A stretch of DNA of 64,000 bases from Symbiodinium natans (GCA_905221605.1 CAJNDS010002146.1:489406-553405); one strand, 5' to 3'; numbered from the stretch's first letter, positions 21,949 to 31,494 are shown. Notes: a model not told the origin generated them from the letters alone. Translations and numbers: made by a program.

Positions 21949-22533
21949 GTGCCAGCCATGGTCACCCGAAGCCATACATAGCGATCAGCCTGGAAGCCAA
22001 GTAGATACTGCAAATCCTTTGCCAGAAGCTCGAGCCAAACTCTACTTGTTGACAGAGGGTCAACTCAGCTGTTCTTGTCGTCCTTCAGAATATGTACTTC
22101 AGAAAACACAAAACACATCAAAGCATCCCATGATCTCTCCGTGATTAGCCTTACTTGGGAGGTGAACCCAAGCTGGCCGAATGTAGCGTGGAGGGAAGAA
22201 CCCCTATGCCCTACACCACAAACTCTCCCCTGAATTTTGGAGCTGCAGTCTCAGCCCATACCTCGGGCTTTTGCTGGCTGAGTGTTTGTTGGGGATAAAA
22301 GGGTTGAACCTTTTAGGTTTGGGATTTAGGGTTGATTCTTTGGGGGTTTAGGATTTAGGGTTGAAGGTTCATGGAGTACCCGAATCAGCTGAAGGTTACA
22401 ACGCCCAGCACTTAAGGGGTCGGGCTTGAGGGCTTCTTGAAGGACCCTAAGCCCCAAAACCCCAAAACGGGTTGACTCTAACCCTAAACCCCTAAACCCT
22501 AAACCCCTAAACCCTAAGGTTGAGGCTTCGGGC

Positions 22534-22593
22534 CTCTTCCGCCGCAGTGAGCTGCTTCTTGCGCTCCTGAAGGTCCTTCTGCACCTCTCGCAC
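22534..22593 (-). CDS. candidate microexon, coiled coil
   Basis: Acceptor GCTGCGCAG|, donor GAG|GCCCGA; 60 nt, phase 0/0; VREVQKDLQERKKQLTAAEE, one of the clearest coiled-coil peptides in the window. Confidence 0.6.
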
Positions 22594-22694
22594 CTGCGCA
22601 GCTGGAAACGGTCGACCCGGTGAGGCCTTTCAAGGGTTTAGGGTTTAGGGTTTAGGGTTTAGGGTTTAGGGTTTAGGGGTTCTGAAGTATCCGC
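22594..22694 (-). other. short candidate intron made largely of CCCTAAA
   Basis: Only 101 bp. In minus-strand sense it starts GCGGATACTT, runs through about six CCCTAAA units and ends GTTTCCAGCTGCGCAG. It is the shortest intron inferred here and contains only the C-rich orientation. Confidence 0.5.
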
Positions 22695-22736
22695 CTCACG
22701 CTGCTTCACGTCGATCTCCTCGATTCGCTTCTGCAC
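22695..22736 (-). CDS. candidate microexon, coiled coil (VQKRIEEIDVKQRE)
   Basis: Acceptor GCGCAGCAG|, donor GAG|GCGGAT; 42 nt, phase 0/0. Joins in frame to the 22534-22593 exon. Confidence 0.6.
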
Positions 22737-23024
22737 CTGCTGCGCTAGACTTAAGCCCCAAAGCCCCTGAACACTGAGGGTTGGGGTTAGGGTTTAGGGT
22801 TCAGACCCTCCATCCCTGTCTGCATGCCCAAACTACCCCTTGGTAAGGGACTAATGCGACTAAGGATACCTATTTGGGAGCCCTATGAATACCTATGAAT
22901 TTCCACAGGGATGTATAGGAATCTGGGCACACGGACATTAACAACACAAGTATCCTAAGCACATCACATGTGCTCAGAGTTGTAGGGCCTTGGGGAGCCC
23001 CAAAGCTGTAGGGGGCTTTTGTTG

Positions 23025-23026
<2 letters not shown>

Positions 23027-23078
<52 letters not shown>
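23027..23078. repeat. 52-base poly-G run
   Basis: Uninterrupted G. The length in an assembly is unreliable. Confidence 0.9.
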
Positions 23079-23079
<1 letters not shown>

Positions 23080-24530
23080 CAGGCTGTAGGTGCTACCATA
23101 AGGGCTTAGAATCCTAAACTGGAATATCAAGAATCCTGAACCCTAAATCCTAGACCCCAAACCCCAAACCCTGAACCCTGAACCCTAAATCCTAGACCCT
23201 AAACCCCAAACCCTGAACCCTAAATCCTAGACCCTAAACCCCAAACCCCAAACCCTGAACCCTAAGCAGTCCAACAAGAACTGTGGAGACCTGGCCTCCA
23301 GGCTGCTAAATGCCCAGCACGGCGGGTCGACGAAGCGACGGGAGGGGCGAAAGTCCCGGAGAGGCTCCTGAAGTTCTCAAATCTCTAGGCTTTAGGGTTA
23401 AGGGTTTGGCTTAGGGTACTTGAGTTTCTCTCAAGAAGGAGTAGCACCCAGACTCAAACCAAAGAAGCCGAGGAACTCAGTATGCTTCGAGGAAAATTCT
23501 TTCATTGAGAAGCGTCGGAAGACCTTGGGTGCTGGTGCTGTGCTTGCATGCAAGGCAAATGCTTGAATGTAACGCCGCCGTAGCAAACAACCCCTAACCC
23601 TGAACGCTAGACCCCAAAACCCTGGAATACCTGAAGCCCTGCGGTACCTGCTTGTGGAAAACACAGGCCCATTCAACTATGGTTCAGGGCTCAGGCTCTA
23701 GGGCCGTTTAGGATTAGGGGCTATCGGCATTTTGGCTAGCTTTTTTCGCCAGTATACAAAAAAAGCCGGAGATAACTTTGGTAGTATTGGGGCTTTGGCA
23801 GTAATGGTAGCACGCTGCGTTGTGAGCAGGGACGTGCAACGCCTCACCACCGCATCATACACCCCGCAACTGGCAGGAGTCGTCTCTCTATGTGCCTGCC
23901 CCGTTTTTGCTCCGCCACGCCTTCAAAACCAGGGCACGGGGGGCGAGCAGGAGGTGGGCAGGCGTGGTTTCTGAGGGTATAGAGTTGGGTTTGCCGAACA
24001 TCAAAGTTGAGACGCAAATGACCCAACACGTAGCCCTGAACTCTGAATGTCAACCTCCACTGCGCAAACATGTCCCTAACGTCGTGAACTCTCCACTGGA
24101 CCACTTGGGATCAAGCCCGCACCACAAACCCCATACCCTAAGGGCCCTAAAGCTCACAAGCTAAGTTCGTCCTCTTCGTTGACCGAGGACGGAACCAGAG
24201 CCACGCGCGCCTGCAACGCAGGCCGTTGAAAATGCCAAGGCCAAAGATGTCAACCCCCCTTCCCTTAAGCTTCCGCTGATGCACACCCCTCCCACCCACT
24301 AAACCCGGAACCCGAAGATTACATATTCCCACTGCAAGGCTCATAAATAACCTAGACCTCCGAAACTTTCCGCAAGTCATGGCCGACTTATATGCCATTG
24401 GGGGCTGCAAGCCATTCATATGGGCACTGGGGGGGGGAGGGGGTTAAAGGAAACCCTAAACCCGAAACCCTAAATGTTAAACTTCTTCCCGCAACCCTAA
24501 ATGCCCTGAACCCTTCGGTTTCGTGTTCAG
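23080..24530. other. no secure gene
   Basis: CCCTAAA/CCCTGAA variant tract at 23128-23266, then mostly unique sequence with weak open frames on both strands. GC-rich island 23283-23365 (CGACGAAGCGACGGG) may hold an exon, but I cannot choose strand or frame. Confidence 0.4.
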
Positions 24531-24535
24531 AGTGC

Positions 24536-24629
24536 TGCAAGGACCCGGCTACCGCTGAGGGTTTAGGGTTTAGGGTTTAGGTTTAGGGTTTAGGGTTTAG
24601 GGTTTAGTGCAAGGACCCGGCTACCGCTG
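24536..24629. repeat. TTTAGGG array flanked by a 22-bp direct repeat
   Basis: TGCAAGGACCCGGCTACC (plus GCTG) occurs at 24536-24557 and again, identical, at 24608-24629. The 50 bp between is TTTAGGG repeat only, one unit lacking a G. On the minus strand the left copy ends GTCCTTGCAG, a good splice acceptor. Confidence 0.9.
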
Positions 24630-25167
24630 TGCCTCAACCCCCTAAACTGGGCTGCTAGGGGAGTTAACCTGGGCTACTTTGGGTCTAAGGTTTAGGATAG
24701 GGCTTCAATCGGCGCAGCTGTTAGAGTTTAGGGCTTTTAGGGTCTCAGGGTTTTAGGGTTTGTTGGCTTTTTAGGGGCTGCGTACAGGAATAGAAAGCAC
24801 GTGCTCGAAATGTAGGTGAGAGGTGCGGAGCTCAGTTTCAAGGCGTTGGTTTTGTTTGACCGAACTCTAGACTCATAACCGCAGGCCTACACCGTCCATA
24901 CTCCTTGAATAAGAGATTTGAAATGGGTTCGGGGCGTAGGGTTGGGGGATGCACCTTAGCTTCACCACAGGAATGGATTCCGTGCTCTGAATAAGGATAT
25001 CGGTACCCATCTCTCCATGGGTAATTTAGGGTTCAAGCTTCAGGGGCATACTGGCATACATTATCGACGCCTTATAAACCCTAAACCTTGAACCCTAAAC
25101 CCTAAACCCTGAAACCCTAAAACCCTAAACCCTACCTAGACGAAGAGCTGCTCGTGGCACTTGGGGC

Positions 25168-25204
25168 CTGCAGAAGGTCGAGAGCCGCAAGGACGGGTGT
25201 CGCG
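25168..25204 (-). CDS. candidate microexon (ATPVLAALDLLQ)
   Basis: Acceptor GCGCGACAG|, donor CAG|GCCCCA; 37 nt, enters with 1 nt, leaves phase 0. CCCTAAA left, TTTAGGG right. Confidence 0.5.
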
Positions 25205-25693
25205 CTGTCGCGCAGGGACTCCCAAAAGATGACCTTTGGAGGGTTTAGGGTTTAGGATTTAGGGTTTAGGGTTTGGGGTATGGGGCTTATAGTTTAGAGC
25301 TGGTTGCTGCTCAGACAGAAGGGGAAAATGGGGTTCCTTTTATGGGTGCCCAGCCTAATCTTATGGTAACAAGATTAAGAAAATGAGGAACTAAACTGCT
25401 GCGATTCAGGAGGGGGGGGGGGTTCGACACTGCACACGTAGACAGCCTACGATCTTGGAATGATGCGGGCTAGAGCATGAAATGCATTAGAAGGGGATTG
25501 GGGACGTTGAGGGCGAACCCAGGGGGACGGGGGAGGGGCCTATGAAATTAATGGTTGCTTCTGGTACGTTTTAAAGTTAGCAGTTTCTTATTGAGAGGCT
25601 CGCAGTGCTGAGATTGTATGTAGGCTTGGAAGCCCAGTAACCATATTCAAAGAAGGGGGGCTTGGCTACTTTAATAAGGGGGCCTATAACCCC

Positions 25694-25735
25694 ACCCCCT
25701 GCCCCCCCCCCCCCCCCCCAAAAAAAAAAAAAAAA
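25694..25735. repeat. poly-C/poly-A run
   Basis: Long C run followed directly by an A run; a simple repeat. Confidence 0.85.
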
Positions 25736-25879
25736 GAAGGCAAAAGGCTAACCACTGTGTTGCCAAGCAGGTTCATGTGGGCATTTCCCAAAAAAAGGGG
25801 AACCCCTTCTGCACCCAAAACAGATTAGAACCCCCTTCTAGGGACCCCCAACAAAAGGATACCCCCTATGTTCGGAAAC

Positions 25880-25935
25880 CTCCATGTAGTCAGGCCACCG
25901 GGTCGGCGTCTCCGCTGGTGATGCTCCTGCTCAGG
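25880..25935 (-). CDS. candidate microexon (PEQEHHQRRRRPGGLTTW)
   Basis: Acceptor CAGGTCAG|, donor TGGAG|GTTTCC; 56 nt, phase 0 in and 2 nt out, compatible with the 1-nt entry of the 25168 exon. Confidence 0.4.
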
Positions 25936-25995
25936 CTGACCTGTGGCCAACATTCTACCGGAAGTCCTAAACTTCTAAAACCTGGAACTCGCCGT

Positions 25996-26128
25996 CCCTA
26001 AGCCCTAGGCCCTAGGCCCTAGGCCCTAGGCCCTAGGCCCTAAACCCTAAACCCTAAACCCTAAACCCTAAACCCTAAACCCTAAACCCTAAACCCTAAA
26101 CCCTAAACCCTAAACCCTAAACCCTAAA
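25996..26128. repeat. CCCTAGG then CCCTAAA array
   Basis: About five CCCTAGG units (25999-26038) switch abruptly to twelve or more perfect CCCTAAA units. Confidence 0.95.
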
Positions 26129-26174
26129 CCAAACCCTAAGCCCCAAACCCCAACCCACGCTCGAGTCTCAAAGC

Positions 26175-26204
26175 CTCGATGTTCTTCGCCGCTCGCAGCA
26201 TCTC
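26175..26204 (-). CDS. candidate microexon (EMLRAAKNIE)
   Basis: Acceptor AGTGACCAG|, donor GAG|GCTTTG; 30 nt, phase 0/0. CCCTAAA array on the left; MITE A copy 2 begins 18 bp to the right, so it sits at the 3' end of the preceding intron. Confidence 0.5.
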
Positions 26205-26222
26205 CTGGTCACTGAGGATCAG

Positions 26223-26367
26223 TACTTGGAGGTTCATGGGACTTACTAACCACTTATAACTGCCTACTTATAATTGGGATAACCCCTATAAGGCCCTTTA
26301 GGGGTATTATAAGTAGGGTTCTAAGTACAGTTATAATTGGTGAGTAAGTACCATGAACCTTCAAGTA
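26223..26367. mobile_element. MITE family A, copy 2
   Basis: Palindrome TACTTGGAGGTTCATGGGAC ... GTACCATGAACCTTCAAGTA with the same inner arms as copy 1. Confidence 0.85.
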
Positions 26368-26769
26368 GGGGCTTCCTAAATTCTGAGCCTTGACCCTCCT
26401 TGCTTTACTCTATTTACTGTGCAGCGCCCAAAGCCCCGGGTCCGAGAGACCCTGAACCATTCCGAGGCGACCCCGCTGTTTAGTTTAGGGTGCTTGTGCC
26501 ACAGTGGTGGAGCCCTACATTTTGGCTCTCCTACACCTGAAATTCCCGGCCCCTCCAGGCACAGCGAGGTGTCCGCCAAAAGGGAAAGAACAACACCAAG
26601 GACGCAACAAACATGAACTATCACAGTCAGAACGAATGCAGATGACGAAGAAGAAGTAGTCGACGTATGCGGGTCGTCGTCAGAAGAATCAAAGCACGAC
26701 AACTGCTCATGAAGCTATTCTGAGAGAATACTTAAACTCATGACTCAACAGGTTGAGCTTCTGTGTGTC

Positions 26770-26807
26770 CTCGGGCAGCGCCGGCAAGGAAAGCGGCGTC
26801 GAGGCAC
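26770..26807 (-). CDS. candidate microexon (ASTPLSLPALPE)
   Basis: Acceptor GGCCCAAG|, donor CCCGAG|GACACA (GA); 38 nt, 2 nt in, phase 0 out. The 2-nt entry fits the 1-nt exit of the 26914 exon. Confidence 0.4.
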
Positions 26808-26913
26808 CTTGGGCCACGATGCGAAGCGGTTTTTTTAGGGCATTTAGGACGCAGGGGTTGAGGGCTTAGGGGTTTAGGGTTGAGGCAGATGGGGCGCAAG
26901 TTTTGGGGCATAC

Positions 26914-26956
26914 CTCCCTGGGGTTCCGAGCTCTTGTCAAGGTTGTGAAGATTCTG
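26914..26956 (-). CDS. candidate microexon (QNLHNLDKSSEPQG)
   Basis: Acceptor GTCTCAG|, donor GGGAG|GTATGC; 43 nt, phase 0 in, 1 nt out. Confidence 0.45.
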
Positions 26957-27201
26957 CTGAGACTACGGCTTCGAGGGGAGACAGCCTGAGACTTCGAAAA
27001 ATGGAAACCCACCGCAAGCTGCAGCACCAAAAAGAAGGCAGCTTATAGGGTTAGTGACACTGCCGCGCTGGCCCCAACTGTCCCTGGCTAAAGGGAGAAC
27101 GGAGAACGGGAAAGTGAAACCCAACATGCAAACCCCGAAGCCCGAAGCCCTGAACGCTAAATACCAAACTCCCTCAAGCGGGTGAAATCCGTAGCCGTGA
27201 C

Positions 27202-27225
27202 CTCAACCACACCCCACAGCAACGC
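27202..27225 (-). CDS. possible microexon (ALLWGVVE)
   Basis: Acceptor GCTCTAG|, donor GAG|GTCACG; 24 nt, phase 0/0. Short, so support is weak. TTTAGGG-like sequence at 27240-27275 on the right. Confidence 0.3.
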
Positions 27226-27500
27226 CTAGAGCGCACCAGCTTTAGGGTTTAGGGGGTTAAGGGGGTTTAGGGGGTTTAAAGTTTAATCAAAAGCCCTACG
27301 CCTCAGTACCCTGGAACTATCTAAACTGCAACCTGCATAGAGGGATTCGTGCTAGTTACCAAACACTGATATTTGTTTGTGCTGCACCCTAAACCCTAAA
27401 CCCCAATCCACAGCCCTTTGCAAGATCCGGGCCCCTACGACACGCCCACCCCCGAGCTCCCGGGCGCGCCAAGGCGGACGCGGTCTCCAAAAGACGCCAC

Positions 27501-27526
27501 CTCAAAGGGGCCCAGCGCTCGAGCTC
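27501..27526 (-). CDS. possible microexon (ELERWAPL)
   Basis: Acceptor AACCTCTCAG|, donor TTGAG|GTGGCG; 26 nt. The frame also stays open further (ELERWAPLRWRLLETAS). The 134-bp TTTAGGG array begins 20 bp to the right. Confidence 0.35.
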
Positions 27527-27545
27527 CTGAGAGGTTTTGGGGGGC

Positions 27546-27679
27546 TAGGGTTTAGGGTTTAGGGTTTAGGGTTTAGGGTTTAGGGTTTAGGGTTTAGGGT
27601 TTAGGGTTTAGGGTTTAGGGTTTAGGGTTTAGGGTTTAGGGTTTAGGGTTTAGGGTTTAGGGTTTAGGGTTTAGGGTTC
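27546..27679. repeat. long perfect TTTAGGG array
   Basis: About nineteen uninterrupted heptamers, the longest perfect block in the window. Opposite-orientation array at 27797-27866; the two could pair across a 120-bp loop that itself holds an imperfect palindrome (27700-27800). Confidence 0.95.
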
Positions 27680-27999
27680 AGGGCAAATTGAAGCTCGAGA
27701 GTTGAGAGTTTCTTATAGGGTTCTTGAGGGAGGGAAGTTCAAGGGCGGTATGTAACCTAGGTACCTACCCCCTTTGAACCCCCCTCCCTTAAGGACGCAA
27801 CCCTAAACCCTAAACCCTAAACCCTAAACCCTAAACCCTAAACCCTAAACCCTAAACCCTAAACCCTCGGATTGGGGACGGCACTCTGAACCCGAGTTGC
27901 GCGGCCGGGTCCGAGTGGGGAAGTGAGTTTGGGGGTTTTGAAGAGGGTCTTGCACAAACCTCAACTCTACACCCTATAAGCCCTCCTTTGTACAAAAGG

Positions 28000-28000
<1 letters not shown>

Positions 28001-28037
<37 letters not shown>
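28001..28037. repeat. 37-base poly-C run
   Basis: Uninterrupted C. Confidence 0.9.
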
Positions 28038-28039
<2 letters not shown>

Positions 28040-28139
28040 CTTTAAAGTCCAATTGTAGTACGTGCTCGGTATCTAAGGTTCTGCTCCTGACCCCTGGTTG
28101 CGGGGTTTAAGAGGTTTACCCTGAAGTCACAACCCTATA

Positions 28140-28250
28140 GCACCTAAAACCTAAAGCCTAACCCTTAAACAAAAGACCCTATACCTATGTAGGCATTGGG
28201 AACCCCAAAGCCTAAACCTCAAACAAAAGACCCTATGCCCAGGGATTGCG
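28140..28250. repeat. short tandem duplication
   Basis: AAACAAAAGACCCTAT occurs at about 28168 and 28220 with similar flanks (CCTAAACC, CTTAAAC). It supplies the last 25-30 codons of the zinc-finger open frame, which are therefore not protein-coding by origin. Confidence 0.7.
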
Positions 28251-28675
28251 CGTTTCAGGTGCGTAGGGTAACCCAACATCTCATCTCCGACTCCACCACG
28301 CATGCCACAGAAGCCCGACACCATATTCACATACGCAGGCCCGGTTCCATCAAACACCAGACGAATCTTCTTGTCGATGTTGCTCATACTGTGTGGCAGC
28401 GGTGGGTCGACGGTGCTGCGCAACAGCGCAGCGCTTTCCCGCAGCAAGGACTGTGGAGCCGCCTGCGACGAAGCAGCTTCATCATAAAGCGCCAGCACGA
28501 CCTTGATCTGCTTCGTTCCTGCTGCAATAAATTGGCGCTCAACGCAATGATACTTCCCGATGTGCGTTCGAAGATATCTCAAGGAGGCGAAAGAACGAAA
28601 TGGACAGAATGGACATCCTTTTCTGCCAGTAATTTTGACATAAAGCCAATCTATTGACCCAAATCCAAAAACCAC
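28151..28675 (-). CDS. C2H2 zinc-finger protein fragment, possibly transposon-related
   Basis: Frame from ATG 28675: MVFGFGSIDWLYVKITGRKG, then a C2H2-type finger CPFCPF...LRTHIGKYHC, then FIAAGTKQIKVVLALYDEAA, a charged linker and IDKKIRLVFDGTGPAYVNMV. From memory, finger plus GTKQxKVxxALxD followed by IDKxIRLV is a repeated dinoflagellate family, perhaps the N-terminal part of a transposase or a dispersed DNA-binding protein; a search is needed. The true coding part probably ends near 28280, because the rest is repeat sequence. No catalytic domain is seen downstream, so it is partial or a solo exon. It lies in the same orientation as its neighbours. Confidence 0.55.
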   Translation of the reverse strand: MVFGFGSIDWLYVKITGRKGCPFCPFRSFASLRYLRTHIGKYHCVERQFIAAGTKQIKVVLALYDEAASSQAAPQSLLRESAALLRSTVDPPLPHSMSNIDKKIRLVFDGTGPAYVNMVSGFCGMRGGVGDEMLGYPTHLKRAIPGHRVFCLRFRLWGSQCLHRYRVFCLRVRL

Positions 28676-28832
28676 GAGACCTCATAAAAGCCTGGCCTAC
28701 CCCTAAACCCTAAACCCTACCCTAAACCCTAAACCCCCCCACCCTGATAACCCTGAACCCTAAACCCTAAACCCTAAACCCTAAACCCTAAACCCTAACC
28801 ACCCATGTGCTAAATCTTGAAAAGCCAAAGTC

Positions 28833-28892
28833 TTCTTGCGGTGTCGGAGCAGGTTGAAACGCTTCCCGCGGAGCTGGCGGGGCTGCTGGCGC
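28833..28892 (-). CDS. candidate microexon (APAAPPAPREAFQPAPTPQE)
   Basis: Acceptor AACGATGCAG|, then a Pro/Ala linker; donor GAA|GACTTT (GA) or further on; 60 nt, phase 0/0. CCCTAAA array directly left. Confidence 0.5.
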
Positions 28893-29055
28893 CTGCATCG
28901 TTGGGAGATGGAGTTGTAGGGATGAAGTTGAAAAAAATGCAACGAAAACAAATTATACAGTTTATACCATATTATACACAAGATGTAGGGTCCTTGGGGG
29001 TTAGGGGAATCACCTCAGCATCCAAAAACCGAAACCCGAAGTCTGACTTTCGAAC

Positions 29056-29128
29056 CTCGGCCTCTTGGGCATCCGCCTCCGGCGCAGCCTCTGCAGCCGG
29101 GAGCTCTGGAGGGAGGGATGACTTGCGC
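29056..29128 (-). CDS. candidate microexon (RKSSLPPELPAAEAAPEADA...)
   Basis: Acceptor AGCGAAAG|, donor GAG|GTTCGA; 73 nt, 1 nt in, phase 0 out. Acidic Ala/Pro/Glu linker ending QEAE. Joins in frame to the 28833 exon. Confidence 0.5.
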
Positions 29129-29270
29129 CTTTCGCTTTAGGTTTAGGTTTGATGGTTACAGGCTTTCAAGTTTTGGGGCTTCGGGGGAAGGAGGGGTTAG
29201 GTAGCCCGGGAAAACACCAAACCGTAAACCCTAAACCCTAAACTGAGGGAGCCGGACTCAAAGGCATAAC

Positions 29271-29324
29271 CTTTTCAGCTGCTCGGTGAATCCGACACCC
29301 CGCGGCATGCCAGGATTCGGGGTG
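29271..29324 (-). CDS. candidate microexon (TPNPGMPRGVGFTEQLK)
   Basis: Acceptor CACCCTAG|, donor AAAAG|GTTATG; 54 nt, 1 nt in, 2 nt out, completing an Arg codon with the next exon. Confidence 0.45.
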
Positions 29325-29354
29325 CTAGGGTGCTAGGGTGCTATCTTAGGGTAG

Positions 29355-29462
29355 CTTCATGGTCCTTAGTATGGGCCCTTAACAGGAGACCCCTTATATA
29401 CCCTATACACATTAAGGGCCCATACATCAGAACCCTTTCACAGCAGGCAAGGGACCATATTA
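29355..29462. mobile_element. palindromic element G
   Basis: CATGGTCCTTAGTATGGGCC and ATTAAGGGCCCATGACATTA arms with inner ACATCAGAACCC. Related pieces at 19120-19200, 45190-45206 and 50510-50630. Confidence 0.55.
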
Positions 29463-29654
29463 AGGGCCCATGACATTACCCTCAGGTGTTAGGATCGAAT
29501 TTCCACCTACCAAAACAAAGTCAACCCCATCTTCCAAGGTAGCTTACCTGAGGACTCTACCTTTAGACCACGACAGAACCCCTATGATGTAGGGAAGGCT
29601 CCTGAATCAAGCCCTAAACATTAAACCGTGAAACGCTAAACCACGAGCTCGACA

Positions 29655-29767
29655 TCATATCCCAACGTAGAACTTGGCAATCAAACCTGTTCTGGCCATC
29701 TTTCGGTGCACAGTTGTTTTTCCTAGCACCAGTGATCTTGCCTGGAGAAATCCCCACAACTTCAAAC
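29655..29767 (-). CDS. coding-like stretch, unknown
   Basis: Minus strand reads EFAAFEVVGISPGKITGARK... and ...GQNRFDCQVLRWDMM without stop. Another frame is also open here (LKLWGFLQARSLVLGKTT), so the frame is uncertain. No family recognised. Confidence 0.3.
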
Positions 29768-29985
29768 GCTGCGAACTCAAACCCTCTCTAAGCCTGGAAC
29801 CCCAACGTTCTCTAGACCTAAACGTCGACACGCCAACCACTGGTGATGCCCTTTACTCCCAATCCCTAAACCCTGAACCCTACGCCATCCTAAGGCACCA
29901 AATCCCTAAACCATCCCAAGCGCTCAATCCTAAACCATCCGAAACCCTAAACCCTGAATCCCTAAACCAGAACAGAAAGTGGCGC

Positions 29986-30024
29986 CTCGGCTTCAGGGGC
30001 GGTAGCTACTTCTCCGGCTTCCTC
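29986..30024 (-). CDS. candidate microexon (EEAGEVATAPEAE)
   Basis: Acceptor GTATATGAAG|, donor GAG|GCGCCA; 39 nt, phase 0/0; acidic. Variant CCCTAAA on the left, GGGTTT variants on the right. Confidence 0.5.
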
Positions 30025-30419
30025 CTTCATATACTTTCGGGGTTTTCAGGTTCAAAGGGTTTTGGGGTGAGGGGCTTCAGAGGTTTAGGGTTTGAGGGGT
30101 TCAGGGTTTAGGGGAAGGGGCGTAAGCGGCTCTTTGGGAGTTACGTTTATAAGGGATTCGAAGGTTTAGAAATAGGGGTTCAAAGGGTTCAAAGGGATCA
30201 AAGGGCGGGAGCGGGAGATGGGGTGTGGACTGTTGGGTTCAGGGCTCTGCCTTTCTTTTCCATTTCCAGGAGGACAGTGGGAAGGTTGTTGTTGTTTTTT
30301 TTTTTTTTTTTTTCAAAGGGGGGGGGGGTACCTTCTTGGGCTTCTTGTTCTAAGGGAATCAATCCTACTGTTTTGGGGACGATAATTAGGGGTATTCTAT
30401 GTTTGTAAACCCTACATCA

Positions 30420-30546
30420 AGCTTTTGACTCGGGAGCAGCCCGGCTACACGCCTCTGCTCTCAACTCGCCGTGTCGTTCTAGGGCCTATGTCAGCTCCAA
30501 GAGAAAGTTGGGAGGAAATGTTTGCTCGATTGGTCCAGGACACCTA
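30420..30546 (+). CDS. plus-strand coding-like stretch
   Basis: Reads LLTREQPGYTPLLSTRRVVL... then MSAPRESWEEMFARLVQDT, running into CCCTAAA where TAA stops it. The opposite frame is less convincing. It is the only plausible plus-strand coding segment inside the minus-strand block and may be an inserted fragment. Confidence 0.3.
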
Positions 30547-30656
30547 AACCCTAAACCCTAAACCCTAAACCCAAAATCCTAAACCCTAAACCCTTGACCC
30601 TAAACCCTAAACCCTAAACCCTAAACCCTTGACCCTAAACCCTAAACCCTAAACCC
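30544..30656. repeat. CCCTAAA array with CCCTTGA variants
   Basis: About fifteen units, two of them CCCTTGA at regular 42-bp spacing, a hint of higher-order structure. Confidence 0.85.
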
Positions 30657-30686
30657 TGCTCCTTCTCATCCTTCTTCTTCCGGTTC
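30656..30686 (-). CDS. candidate microexon (NRKKKDEKEQ)
   Basis: Acceptor GCATCCTGAG|, 1 nt in; the end at CAG|GGTTTAG has no canonical donor, so the 3' boundary is open. Highly charged. CCCTAAA array touches its left edge. Confidence 0.4.
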
Positions 30687-30904
30687 CTCAGGATGCGGCT
30701 CGGCTAAACACAACGGGGGGTGAGCACCCACGAAACGCGTGGACCCTATGAGGTACCCGATATAAACCCTTAAATGGTATAGAAATATCTACATCTATTT
30801 GTTTATATATATATATAATCCCTTAAAAGGAATACATAGGGCGGATATACCTATGTACACCCTTAAGGGGTATATATGGGGGGATATAAGGCACTCATTC
30901 CCTA

Positions 30905-31174
30905 CTAAGAAACTGCCACAAGTTCGTTGCAACGTTCAGCATCAGGGGCCGCATCCCAAAACTTGCACCAGTTGATAGTAAAGGCCGAAACAAACACAAT
31001 CACGCGTCTACCGTAGCTCCCCGGCTGTAGAGTACATCGCAGAGCCTTCTTAACAATCGATTCTACCGCGTGCTGATGAAACCCTCCTGCATCGCATGTA
31101 TGCTCGGTCCCACACGCAACCTGAGCTGCAACGTGCCATACTGATGCAGGAACTCGCGCGCACATGGAGCCCAC
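30905..31174 (-). CDS. coding-like region, unknown, ends at stop
   Basis: Open for 89 codons: ...VACGTEHTCDAGGFHQHAVE, IVKKALRCTLQPGSYGRRVI, VFVSAFTINWCKFWDAAPDA..., TAG at the end. Balanced composition and no repeats suggest true coding origin. An acceptor-like TTGCAGCTCAG lies near 31125. No family recognised; it could be the last exon of a gene or a mobile-element remnant. Confidence 0.4.
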   Translation of the reverse strand: MGSMCARVPASVWHVAAQVACGTEHTCDAGGFHQHAVESIVKKALRCTLQPGSYGRRVIVFVSAFTINWCKFWDAAPDAERCNELVAVS

Positions 31175-31265
31175 GAAGCCCTAACACCCGCCTTAAACCC
31201 TGAGCCGCCAACCCTGAAAATCCCTAAACGTTAGCCATGCCATGCGATCGGATTCGTCTTGCAGC

Positions 31266-31332
31266 CTTGCGTCTGGAGCTTCATCAGCGCTGCCATAGCA
31301 CCATCTTCTTCCACCGCCGGTGTCACCGGAGA
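31266..31332 (-). CDS. candidate exon (SPVTPAVEEDGAMAALMKLQ...)
   Basis: Acceptor AAACCTGCAG|, donor GCAAG|GCTGCA; 67 nt, phase 0 in, 1 nt out. The frame stays open beyond (GCKTNPIAWHG). Acidic then amphipathic. Confidence 0.45.
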
Positions 31333-31494
31333 CTGCAGGTTTGGGGTTGAGGGTGCTGAGGCTTTCAGGTTTAGGGTTTAGGGTTCCAGGAGGCTGATGG
31401 TGAGCAGTTGCACTTGCTTGGACAGAACACTGCAAGTTAGGAACACACGATATGTTAATACTGTTCTTTCTCTTCCTTAGCAATCTGTCGAACG

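Noticed and set aside
22870-23130. Poly-proline protein on the minus strand
   Set aside because: Produced by the 52-base G run.
23718-23752. Second relict spliced leader (GGCATTTTGGCTAGC) before a plus-strand frame at 23732
   Set aside because: Matches only about ten consecutive bases, lacks the CAAG end, and the downstream 80-codon frame has no coding character I trust.
27546-27679. True chromosome end
   Set aside because: Arrays occur in both orientations throughout, are short and are embedded between exon-like islands; none is terminal. They are interstitial.
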